The notes beneath the pieces were generated by a model. The model was not told where the DNA came from. It saw only the letters and a program-made list of their open reading frames with translations, and searched no databases. From assembly GCA_934845495.1 (NCBI GenBank), contig CAKWRB010000097.1, positions 1-5,153 on the forward strand: a DNA stretch of 5,153 bases, in the 5' to 3' direction. Both the position numbers and the translations under genes were made by a program. Shown one piece after another: positions 1-5,153 of this stretch. This stretch comes from an uncultured bacterium. Its GTDB lineage: Bacteria; Bacillota; Clostridia; Oscillospirales; Ruminococcaceae. The number at the start of each line of letters is the position of its first letter. The stretch's first letter is position 1.

Positions 1-28
1 GGGAAGAGGAAAGGCGGAATACGCATGA
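1..28 (+). other. Junction with an unseen upstream gene; accB ribosome site
   Basis: The first 24 bases are purine-rich and carry a Shine-Dalgarno-like AAAGGCGG at 10-17, seven bases before the accB ATG, which supports that start. In the frame beginning at base 2 there is an open stretch reading GRGKAEYA that stops at TGA 26-28, overlapping the accB start as ATGA. This may be the C-terminus of a preceding operon gene, but eight residues are too few to identify it, and another frame is also open across this stretch. No promoter can be recognised in so short a leader. Confidence 0.35.
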
Positions 29-513
29 AACTTGCAGAAATCCGGGAACTGATGGAAACATTTGACGGCATGAACATCTGCCGTCTGGAACTGGAGGACG
101 GACCGTTTTCACTGGTCCTGTCCAAGGAGCATACACCGGCCCAGCCCCAGCACCGGGAAGAGCCGATTCGTCGTCGGGAGCCGGAGCTGCCGCTGATGCC
201 CAAGCCCGAGGCAGAAACCGCAGGGGAGCTGGCACCGGTCCTGCCGGAAACCCCGACTGCCCCTGGCGCAGGGGACGAGGCTGTCACCGCACCGGTGGTG
301 GGCGTGTTCTACTCGGCATCGACTCCGGAAGCAGCACCCTTTATCCAGGTGGGGGACCGGGTGCAGAAGGGCCAGACCCTCTGCATCGTGGAGGCCATGA
401 AGATGATGAACGAGATCACAGCAGATTTTGACGGCGTTGTCACCAGCATCGTCCCCAAGGACGGCGACCTGGTGGAATACGGCGCCCCCATCTGCTACCT
501 CAAGAGGGTCTGA
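25..513 (+). CDS. accB: Biotin carboxyl carrier protein of acetyl-CoA carboxylase
   Basis: This 162-residue protein carries the biotin that shuttles a carboxyl group from biotin carboxylase to the carboxyltransferase in the cytoplasm. Residues 1-33 form the short N-terminal helix/strand segment of AccB. Residues about 35-86 are a Pro/Glu/Ala-rich flexible linker. Residues about 87-162 are the biotinyl (lipoyl-like) domain. The biotin site EAMKM lies at 123-127, with Lys126 (codon 400-402) as the expected biotinylated residue, and PVVGVFY (90-96) plus the segment STPEAAP (99-105), matching the 'thumb' loop of E. coli-type AccB, precede it. Length is close to that of E. coli AccB (about 156 aa). 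The biotin ligase BirA needed for activation is not in the window. accC follows after a single base, so the two are almost certainly co-translated. The start at 25 has a suitable ribosome site. Confidence 0.97.
   Translation: MKLAEIRELMETFDGMNICRLELEDGPFSLVLSKEHTPAQPQHREEPIRRREPELPLMPKPEAETAGELAPVLPETPTAPGAGDEAVTAPVVGVFYSASTPEAAPFIQVGDRVQKGQTLCIVEAMKMMNEITADFDGVVTSIVPKDGDLVEYGAPICYLKRV
502..508 (+). promoter_or_regulatory. Ribosome binding site of accC
   Basis: AAGAGGG lies inside the last accB codons, six bases before the ATG at 515. It decides the accC start: the reading frame is open back to 428, but the extra 29 residues (beginning [10 protein letters not shown]) are an accB shadow with no similarity to biotin carboxylase, whereas [14 protein letters not shown] is the typical AccC N-terminus. 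Confidence 0.75.
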
Positions 514-514
514 T

Positions 515-1867
515 ATGTTTCGCAGGATACTGATTGCCAACCGCGGCGAAATTGCGGTACGAATCATTCGGGCCTGCAAGGAGATGGGTATCGAAACGGT
601 TGCGGTCTATTCCACTGCCGACAGCTCCTCTCTGCATGTACACCTGGCTGACCTGGCGGTCTGCATTGGCCCGGCAGCCAGCGCCCAGAGCTATCTCAAT
701 GTGCAGAATATCCTCAGCGCCGCCACCCGACTGGGATGTGATGCAGTCCATCCCGGGTATGGGTTCCTCTCCGAGAACTCCGAGTTTGCCCGGCTGGTGG
801 AGCAGTGCGGCATGGTGTTCATCGGCCCGGATGCCGATGTCATCGACCGTATGGGGGACAAGGCGGCAGCCCGGGAGCTGATGCAGAAGGCAGGGGTGCC
901 GGTGGTGCCCGGTTCGGACGGACTGGTCCCGGATGCCGCTGCAGCCCGGGAAATCGCCGACCGCATCGGATACCCGGTGCTCATCAAGGCCGCTGCTGGC
1001 GGCGGTGGACGGGGAATGCGCCGGGTCTACACCCCGGAGGAGTTGGAAAACGCCTTTGCCACCGCCTCGGCCGAGGCAAAGGCTTGCTTCGGGGATGGCT
1101 CGGTCTATGTGGAAAAGCTGATCCTCGACCCCAAACACATCGAGTTTCAGATCCTGGCGGACAAGCATGGCCATGTGGTGCATCTGGGCGAACGGGATTG
1201 CTCGGTGCAGCGCCGCAACCAGAAGATGATTGAGGAAGCCCCCTGCCGGGCTCGGACCCCCGAACTGCGGGAGTTGATGGGTAGGGCGGCAGTGCTGGCG
1301 GCAAAAGCGGCCGGCTATCACAGCGCCGGCACCATCGAGTTCGTTCTGGACAAGGAGGGAAACTTCTACTTCATCGAGATGAACACCCGCATCCAGGTGG
1401 AGCATCCAGTGACCGAGATGGTGACCGGCATCGACCTGATCAAGGAGCAGATCCGCATTGCAGCCGGGCAGGAACTCCCCTTTACCCAGGAGGAGATCCA
1501 CCTCACCGGCCATGCCATCGAGTGCCGGATCAACGCAGAGAACCCCCGGGAGGACTTCCGCCCCTGTCCGGGACGGATCGAAGGGCTTTTCCTGCCCGGC
1601 GGCATGGGGGTTCGGGTGGATACGGCGGCCTATCAGGGCTATGCCATTCCGCCATACTATGATTCAATGGTGGCCAAGCTCATCGTCCACGGGGATACCC
1701 GCCTGGAGGCCATCCGCCGGATGCGCCGGGCGCTGGAGGAGTTCATCGTGGAAGGTGTGGACACCAATACAGAACTGCAATATCTGATCCTTCACCATGA
1801 GGAGTTTGTCCGCGGACAGTTTACCACCTCATTTGTGGAGCAACATTTGAGTGAGCTGATGAGATGA
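515..1867 (+). CDS. accC: Biotin carboxylase subunit of acetyl-CoA carboxylase
   Basis: The 450-residue protein catalyses ATP- and bicarbonate-dependent carboxylation of AccB-biotin, the first half-reaction of malonyl-CoA synthesis. The N-terminal biotin-carboxylase domain (about 1-110, with IANRGEIA at 7-14 and [10 protein letters not shown] at 79-88) is followed by the ATP-grasp domain (about 111-320) and the C-terminal biotin-carboxylase domain (about 330-440). Recognisable functional residues include Lys116, Lys158 before the glycine-rich loop GGGGRGM (162-168), His208, Lys237, Glu275, Glu288, and the core [13 protein letters not shown] (289-301), which holds Asn290, Arg292, Gln294 and Glu296. 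Arg338 lies in ECRINAE (336-342). These match the E. coli AccC active site one for one, with at most a one-residue offset. Length is that of the family (about 449 aa). Pyruvate carboxylase and other biotin carboxylases share this fold, but the separate AccB, AccD and AccA neighbours fix the role. Its stop overlaps the accD start by four bases. Confidence 0.98.
   Translation: MFRRILIANRGEIAVRIIRACKEMGIETVAVYSTADSSSLHVHLADLAVCIGPAASAQSYLNVQNILSAATRLGCDAVHPGYGFLSENSEFARLVEQCGMVFIGPDADVIDRMGDKAAARELMQKAGVPVVPGSDGLVPDAAAAREIADRIGYPVLIKAAAGGGGRGMRRVYTPEELENAFATASAEAKACFGDGSVYVEKLILDPKHIEFQILADKHGHVVHLGERDCSVQRRNQKMIEEAPCRARTPELRELMGRAAVLAAKAAGYHSAGTIEFVLDKEGNFYFIEMNTRIQVEHPVTEMVTGIDLIKEQIRIAAGQELPFTQEEIHLTGHAIECRINAENPREDFRPCPGRIEGLFLPGGMGVRVDTAAYQGYAIPPYYDSMVAKLIVHGDTRLEAIRRMRRALEEFIVEGVDTNTELQYLILHHEEFVRGQFTTSFVEQHLSELMR
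1052..1083 (+). repeat. Nested inverted repeats inside accC
   Basis: Nine-base perfect arms GCCTTTGCC (1052-1060) and GGCAAAGGC (1075-1083) flank a 14-base spacer. Overlapping the second arm is a 14-base perfect palindrome, GCCTCGGCCGAGGC (1064-1077). The region encodes an alanine-rich helix ([11 protein letters not shown]), so repeated GCC/GCA codons may produce the symmetry by chance. Confidence 0.4.
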
Positions 1868-2754
1868 TGGATACAAAGGATATGTTTGCCCGGCGCCGGG
1901 AAAAGATCGATCTTTTCAAGGCGTTCCGGAACAAGAAAACGGTCGTGCGGGAAAAATCGGTCCCCGACGACCTATATACCAAGTGCCCGAACTGTGGCCA
2001 GCCGATCCTCTCCCAGAAGTATCGGGAACTGCTGCGGGTCTGCCCGCACTGCGGGACCCATGGGGTACTGGGTGTCCGGGACCGGTTGACTGCCACCGTG
2101 GATGAGGGCAGCTTCCGGGAACTGTTTGGCACGGTGCGTGCCAGCGATCCGCTGGACTTTCCCGGCTATGCTGAGAAGCTCTCGGCCCTGGAACAGAAAA
2201 CCGGCCTCCGGGAGGCAGTCATCACCGGCACCGCCCGCATCGGCGGCTGCCGCACTGCCATCGCCGTGATGGACAGCCGGTTCATCATGGGCAGCATGAG
2301 CAGCGCCGTGGGCGAGAAGATCACCCGGCTGGCTGAATATGCCGCCAAGAAGAAGCTGCCGCTCATCATATTCTGTGCATCGGGCGGCGCCCGGATGCAG
2401 GAGGGGATCTATTCCCTGATGCAGATGGCTAAGACTTCGGCAGCCATCGGGCGGCTGGGGGAGGCAGGCTGCCTTTACATCAGCGTGCTGACCAATCCAA
2501 CCACCGGCGGTGTGACTGCCTCCTTTGCCTCGCTGGGGGATATCATCCTGGCGGAACCGGGGGCGCTCATCGGCTTTGCCGGCCCCCGCGTCATTGAACA
2601 GACCATCAAGCAGAAGCTGCCCGAGGGCTTCCAGCGCTCGGAGTTTCTGCAGGAATGCGGCTTTGTGGATGAGGTCGTGCCCCGGAGCGAACTGCGTGGG
2701 GTACTTACCCGCCTGCTGCGGCTGCACAGTGGGGAGGTGCGAAAGAATGGCTGA
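1864..2754 (+). CDS. accD: Acetyl-CoA carboxylase carboxyltransferase subunit beta
   Basis: The 296-residue beta subunit pairs with AccA to transfer the carboxyl group from carboxybiotin to acetyl-CoA. An N-terminal Cys4 zinc ribbon is seen: CPNC at 41-44 and CPHC at 60-63, giving Cys41, Cys44, Cys60 and Cys63. The crotonase-like carboxyltransferase fold follows, with SGGARMQEG (173-181), [12 protein letters not shown] (211-222, glycines that typically build an oxyanion site) and [12 protein letters not shown] (236-247), all characteristic of AccD. Length fits the family (about 285-305 aa). The ATG at 1864 overlaps the accC stop (ATGA). ATGs at 1867 and 1882 are in-frame alternatives; the last has AAAGGA at 1875-1880, too close (one base) to act as a normal ribosome site. 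Only a weak GAGTGAG (1849-1855) precedes 1864, so initiation probably depends on ribosomes finishing accC. Confidence 0.97.
   Translation: MMDTKDMFARRREKIDLFKAFRNKKTVVREKSVPDDLYTKCPNCGQPILSQKYRELLRVCPHCGTHGVLGVRDRLTATVDEGSFRELFGTVRASDPLDFPGYAEKLSALEQKTGLREAVITGTARIGGCRTAIAVMDSRFIMGSMSSAVGEKITRLAEYAAKKKLPLIIFCASGGARMQEGIYSLMQMAKTSAAIGRLGEAGCLYISVLTNPTTGGVTASFASLGDIILAEPGALIGFAGPRVIEQTIKQKLPEGFQRSEFLQECGFVDEVVPRSELRGVLTRLLRLHSGEVRKNG
2733..2737 (+). promoter_or_regulatory. Ribosome binding site of accA
   Basis: GGAGG within a longer GGGGAGGTG (2731-2739) lies nine bases before the ATG at 2747, inside the last accD codons. It fixes the accA start even though the frame is open back to 2525, where the upstream residues are only an accD shadow. 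Confidence 0.75.
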
Positions 2755-3556
2755 AGTGATACGAAGCGCCTATGAGCGGGTCCAGCTGGCCCGTTCCAAG
2801 GAACGACCCAACATCCAGGATTATATCGACCACCTGTTCACCGATTTCTTTGAGCAGCGCGGCGACCGCTCCAGCATGGACGATGGTTCCATTGTGGGCG
2901 GCATTGCGCTGCTGGGCAACCGTCCGGTGACGGTGATCGGTCACCGCAAGGGCAAGACCCTGGAGGAAAATGTCCGCTGTAACTTTGGTATGCCCCAGCC
3001 GGAGGGCTATCGCAAGGCCATGCGGCTGATGCGCCAGGCGGAAAAGTTTGGCCGTCCGGTCCTCACCTTTGTGGACACCCCCGGTGCCTACCCTGGCTTG
3101 GAGGCGGAGCGCCATGGTCAGGGCGAGGCCATTGCCCAGAGCATTTTGCTCATGAGCCAGCTGACTGTACCGGTGATCACACTGGTCACCGGTGAGGGAA
3201 GCAGCGGCGGCGCACTGGCAATCTCGGTGGCGAACAGCCTCTGGATGCTGGAAAATGCCGTGTACAGTGTACTCTCGCCCGAGGGCTTTGCAGCGATCCT
3301 CTGGAAGGACGGCAGCCGGGCTGCTGATGCCGCTGGGCTGATGAAGCTCACCGCCCAGGATCTTCACTCTGCCGGTGTGGCAGACCGGGTGATTGCAGAG
3401 CCGGAGCACGGCTTTGCCGGGGACTGCACCGACTTCTACCGGGATCTCCGGGAGCAGCTGGAGGCCGAGGTGGAACTCCTCAGCAGCCGGAGCGGAGCAG
3501 CCCTCTGCAACGAGCGATATAAAAAATTCAGGAGCATCGGCGACTGCCGCTCCTGA
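2747..3556 (+). CDS. accA: Acetyl-CoA carboxylase carboxyltransferase subunit alpha
   Basis: This 269-residue alpha subunit forms the carboxyltransferase with AccD. The N-terminal helix includes RPNIQDYIDHLFTDFFEQRGDR (20-41), the usual AccA signature around LHGDR in other bacteria. IGHRKGK (64-70) and NFGMPQPEGYRKAMRLM (79-95) follow, then FVDTPGAYPG (108-117) and GEGSSGGALAI (149-159), which form the crotonase-fold active-site loops facing acetyl-CoA and biotin, and SPEGFAAILWKD (177-188). It is about 50 residues shorter than E. coli AccA (319 aa), lacking most of the N-terminal extension, as in the short AccA of streptococci (about 255 aa) and many Clostridia; this is a family variant and not a truncation. 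The gene overlaps accD by eight bases and has its own strong ribosome site. Its last codons form a stem-loop described separately. Confidence 0.97.
   Translation: MAEVIRSAYERVQLARSKERPNIQDYIDHLFTDFFEQRGDRSSMDDGSIVGGIALLGNRPVTVIGHRKGKTLEENVRCNFGMPQPEGYRKAMRLMRQAEKFGRPVLTFVDTPGAYPGLEAERHGQGEAIAQSILLMSQLTVPVITLVTGEGSSGGALAISVANSLWMLENAVYSVLSPEGFAAILWKDGSRAADAAGLMKLTAQDLHSAGVADRVIAEPEHGFAGDCTDFYRDLREQLEAEVELLSSRSGAALCNERYKKFRSIGDCRS
3169..3193 (+). repeat. Inverted repeat inside accA
   Basis: Perfect eight-base arms ACCGGTGA (3169-3176) and TCACCGGT (3186-3193) are separated by nine bases. They encode the conserved strand VPVITLVTGE, where repeated Val/Thr/Gly codons may create the symmetry. No function is apparent. 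Confidence 0.35.
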
Positions 3557-3557
3557 G
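3527..3557 (+). other. Stem-loop ending at the accA stop codon
   Basis: TCAGGAGC (3528-3535) pairs perfectly with GCTCCTGA (3549-3556). Inside, GGC (3539-3541) pairs with GCC (3546-3548) around a GACT loop, leaving a three-base bulge (ATC, 3536-3538); a T-G wobble can extend the base. The stem ends exactly at the accA TGA and stands four bases upstream of the fabH ribosome site. It follows an AT-rich patch with an A6 run (3521-3526). No T tract follows, so it is not a standard rho-independent terminator. A role in mRNA stability, processing or setting the acc versus fab balance is inference. Confidence 0.5.
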
Positions 3558-3560
3558 AAC

Positions 3561-3568
3561 GGAAAGGA
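3561..3568 (+). promoter_or_regulatory. Ribosome binding site of fabH
   Basis: GGAAAGGA sits seven bases before the ATG at 3576, in the 19-base gap after accA. It selects this start over the in-frame extension into accA (open from 3393), because FabH proteins normally begin just before the GKCVP-like motif seen here at residues 7-11. Confidence 0.75.
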
Positions 3569-3575
3569 TTGCGAT

Positions 3576-4511
3576 ATGAAGATCTTGGCAATGGGCAAAT
3601 GTGTGCCCCAGCAGGTTCTGGACAACGAGGCGCTTTCCCACATGGTGGATACCAACGACGAATGGATCATCAGCCGCACCGGCATCCGGCAGCGGCGCAT
3701 CGCCCAAGGCGAAACGGTGGTATCCATGGCGGCGGCAGCGGCCCGGCAGGCCATGGAGCGTGCCGGTACCAGCCCCGAAGAGATCGGCCTGGTGCTGGTG
3801 TGTACCTTTACGCCGGACCTGGCAACCCCGTCGGCAGCCTGTCTGGTACAGCAGGAGCTGGGGCTTTCCACCGGAGTGCTCGCCTATGACCTCAATGCTG
3901 CCTGCAGCGGTTTCATCTACGGCCTTGTGACGGCCGAAGCCCTGCTTGATGGTATGGAGCCGGGGAAAAAGGCGCTGATCATCGGTGCGGAACGCATCTC
4001 CCGGTCGGTGGATTACACCGACCGCGGCACCTGCATCCTGTTCGGTGACGGTGCCGGTGCCGCCTTGGTGGAGGCCTCGGCGGACAGGCTGGTGGCAGAC
4101 TGGGGCGCCTGCGGAAACCGCGAGGTGCTCCTTGCTGGAGAGCAGCTGCCGGACGGCCGCCGTTCCCCCCTTGCCATGAACGGAAAGGAGGTCTTTCGCT
4201 TTGCAGTCAGCACGGTGCCCAAGAGCATTACCCGGCTGCTGGAACGGGCGGGAGTCTCCCTCTCCGAGGTGGATCACATCGTCTGCCATCAGGCAAACCA
4301 CCGGATTGTGGAGGGGATCGCTCGGCACCTGCGCACCGATCTCTCCCGCTTTTACGAGAATATAGAATTTTACGGCAATACATCAGCCGCCAGCATTCCC
4401 ATTGCCCTGTGTGAGATGCAGGAACAGGATCTCCTGCGCCGGGGTGAACGGATGGTGCTGGCTGGCTTCGGCAGCGGGCTCACCTGGGGTTCGGTGCTGA
4501 TGAACTGGTAG
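3576..4511 (+). CDS. fabH: 3-oxoacyl-ACP synthase III (KAS III)
   Basis: This 311-residue thiolase-fold enzyme starts fatty acid synthesis by condensing a short acyl-CoA primer with malonyl-ACP. The catalytic triad is visible: Cys110 in DLNAACSGF (105-113), His238 in VCHQANHRI (236-244) and Asn268 in YGNTSAASIP (266-275). They align with Cys112, His244 and Asn274 of E. coli FabH. Other signatures are DEWIISRTGIRQRR (28-41), ILFGDGAGA (154-162) and the C-terminal GFGSGLTWG (297-305). Length is close to the 317 aa of E. coli FabH. Thr84 occupies the position of E. coli Phe87, which limits primer size there, so primer choice may differ. It sits directly downstream of the carboxylase genes that make its malonyl precursor, and directly upstream of fabK without an intervening acpP. 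Confidence 0.97.
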   Translation: MKILAMGKCVPQQVLDNEALSHMVDTNDEWIISRTGIRQRRIAQGETVVSMAAAAARQAMERAGTSPEEIGLVLVCTFTPDLATPSAACLVQQELGLSTGVLAYDLNAACSGFIYGLVTAEALLDGMEPGKKALIIGAERISRSVDYTDRGTCILFGDGAGAALVEASADRLVADWGACGNREVLLAGEQLPDGRRSPLAMNGKEVFRFAVSTVPKSITRLLERAGVSLSEVDHIVCHQANHRIVEGIARHLRTDLSRFYENIEFYGNTSAASIPIALCEMQEQDLLRRGERMVLAGFGSGLTWGSVLMNW

Positions 4512-4521
4512 GAGGAACCCC
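4486..4521 (+). other. Inverted repeat that could pair with the fabK ribosome site region
   Basis: GGGGTTC (4486-4492), in the last fabH codons, is perfectly complementary to GAACCCC (4515-4521), which overlaps the last two bases of the fabK Shine-Dalgarno (GGAGGA, 4511-4516) and the spacer before the ATG. The loop is 22 bases. If formed in mRNA, it would hinder fabK initiation until a ribosome translating fabH unwinds it. This is inference from complementarity only. Confidence 0.35.
4511..4516 (+). promoter_or_regulatory. Ribosome binding site of fabK
   Basis: GGAGGA shares its first base with the fabH TAG stop (4509-4511) and lies seven bases before the ATG at 4524. It is a near-consensus site and fixes the fabK start. 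Confidence 0.8.
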
Positions 4522-4523
4522 CC

Positions 4524-5153
4524 ATGGATATTCGTGACATCATCAAAACAAAATACCCCATCATTCAGGGCGGCATGGCAAACATTGCCACCGGTGAGTT
4601 TGCGGCAGCCATCTCCAATGCAGGCGGCTTGGGCCTCATCGCCGCCGGCGGCATGAAGCCGGAGGAGCTCCGGGAGAACATTGACCGGGCCCGGCAGCTC
4701 ACCGATCAGCCCTTCGGTGTCAACATCATGCTGCTGCATCCGCAGGTGGACGAGCTCATGGAGATCGTCATCGAAAAGAAGGTCCCGGTGGTGACCACCG
4801 GCGCCGGCAATCCCGGTAAGTACATTTCCGCTCTCAAGGAGGCGGGGGTCAAGGTGATGCCGGTGGTGGCCAGCGTGGCCCTGGCCCAGCGTATGGAGCG
4901 GCTGGGTGTGGATGCAGTCATCGCCGAAGGCACCGAATCGGGCGGCCATGTCGGGGAGATGACCACCATGGCCCTGGTGCCCCAGGTGGTGGACGGTGTA
5001 TCCATTCCGGTGGTGGCAGCCGGCGGCATTGCCAGCGGCCGGCAGATGCTGGCTGCCTATGCCCTGGGCGCCTGCGGTGTGCAGGTGGGTACCTGCCTGC
5101 TGGTATCGGAGGAGTGTCCGGTCCATCAGAACTACAAGCAGGCAGTGCTGGAC
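4524..5153 (+). CDS. fabK: Enoyl-ACP reductase II, FMN-dependent (3' end beyond window)
   Basis: The 210 residues present are about two thirds of a FabK (about 310-325 aa); the frame is still open at base 5153, so the gene is cut by the window and not broken. FabK reduces enoyl-ACP in the last step of each elongation cycle using NAD(P)H and FMN, replacing the unrelated FabI. Visible motifs are YPIIQGGMA (11-19), SNAGGLGLIAAGG (31-43), PFGVNIMLL (63-71), VVTTGAGNPGKY (89-100), AEGTESGGHVGE (134-145) with His142 matching the catalytic His144 of Streptococcus pneumoniae FabK, and the phosphate-binding stretches VVAAGGIA (163-170) and VQVGT (186-190). The order and spacing follow pneumococcal FabK closely. 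Nitronate monooxygenases share this TIM-barrel family, but the sequence pattern and position after fabH favour FabK. NADH versus NADPH use cannot be told from this part. Confidence 0.94.
   Translation, partial: MDIRDIIKTKYPIIQGGMANIATGEFAAAISNAGGLGLIAAGGMKPEELRENIDRARQLTDQPFGVNIMLLHPQVDELMEIVIEKKVPVVTTGAGNPGKYISALKEAGVKVMPVVASVALAQRMERLGVDAVIAEGTESGGHVGEMTTMALVPQVVDGVSIPVVAAGGIASGRQMLAAYALGACGVQVGTCLLVSEECPVHQNYKQAVLD

Noticed and set aside
500..1513. Long minus-strand open frame (337 codons) opposite accC
   Set aside because: It is the antisense shadow of a highly conserved enzyme in GC-rich DNA, its translation shows no family motifs, and no ribosome site supports it.
2724..2740. Small hairpin GCAC/GTGC presenting the accA ribosome site in its loop
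   Set aside because: Only four pairs, too weak and too likely by chance to report as a regulatory element.
3528..3556. Rho-independent terminator after accA
   Set aside because: The stem is good but no T tract follows, and fabH starts 20 bases later with a strong ribosome site, so it is not a standard terminator.
2747..3556. AccA truncated at its N-terminus
   Set aside because: The missing 50 residues relative to E. coli match the short AccA form of streptococci and Clostridia, and the ribosome site supports the start used.
2705..3871. Long minus-strand open frame (388 codons) opposite accA and the start of fabH
   Set aside because: It runs across two well-supported plus-strand genes, has low-complexity His/Ala/Gly-rich composition, and no recognisable domain.
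4641..4652. Perfect 12-base palindrome GCCGCCGGCGGC in fabK
   Set aside because: It encodes the Ala-Ala-Gly-Gly motif of the FMN-binding barrel; such GC-only palindromes are expected in this composition.
4785..4801. 17-base near-perfect palindrome (CCGGTGGT, one base, ACCACCGG) resembling an operator
   Set aside because: It encodes the conserved PVVTTG stretch of FabK, whose codons naturally give this symmetry, and it lies mid-gene.
4383..5126. Minus-strand open frame (247 codons) opposite fabH end and fabK
   Set aside because: It is a shadow frame with histidine-rich, domain-less translation opposite the clear FabK motifs.

Overview
The window is a compact all-plus-strand operon segment for the first steps of bacterial type II fatty acid synthesis. 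It holds five complete genes and one 3'-truncated gene: accB (biotin carboxyl carrier protein), accC (biotin carboxylase), accD and accA (carboxyltransferase beta and alpha subunits), fabH (ketoacyl-ACP synthase III) and fabK (FMN-dependent enoyl-ACP reductase, cut by the window end). No RNA gene, mobile element, CRISPR array, promoter or rho-independent terminator is visible, and no intergenic space exceeds about 20 bases.

The source is most likely a GC-rich member of the Clostridia (Oscillospiraceae/Ruminococcaceae-like, for example relatives of Faecalibacterium, Gemmiger or Subdoligranulum). The evidence is the FabK-type reductase in place of FabI, the short AccA (269 aa) typical of Lactobacillales and Clostridia, the Cys4 zinc-finger AccD, the clustering of acc with fab genes, Shine-Dalgarno sites of GGAGG type, and roughly 60% GC judged by eye. 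The genus is inference.

Layout: bases 1-24 are the very end of whatever precedes accB. accB (25-513) is followed after one base by accC (515-1867). accD (1864-2754) overlaps accC by four bases (ATGA) and accA (2747-3556) overlaps accD by eight. fabH (3576-4511) follows after 19 bases, and fabK (4524 to beyond 5153) after 12. Thus the four acetyl-CoA carboxylase subunits form one tightly coupled block, and the two fab genes follow with clear ribosome sites of their own.

How they work together: AccC uses ATP and bicarbonate to carboxylate the biotin that BirA attaches to Lys126 of AccB. The AccA/AccD carboxyltransferase moves the carboxyl group to acetyl-CoA, giving malonyl-CoA. After transfer of malonyl to ACP (FabD, not in view), FabH condenses it with an acyl-CoA primer to start the chain, and FabK performs the last reduction of each elongation cycle. 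acpP, fabD, fabG, fabF and fabZ are not in the window.

Nothing here is a previously undescribed system. The points most worth a second look are a strong stem-loop ending exactly at the accA stop codon, next to an A6 tract; a helix that could pair part of the fabK ribosome site with the end of fabH; the gene order, which lacks the fabZ and acpP genes often interleaved here; and a threonine at the FabH position equivalent to E. coli Phe87.
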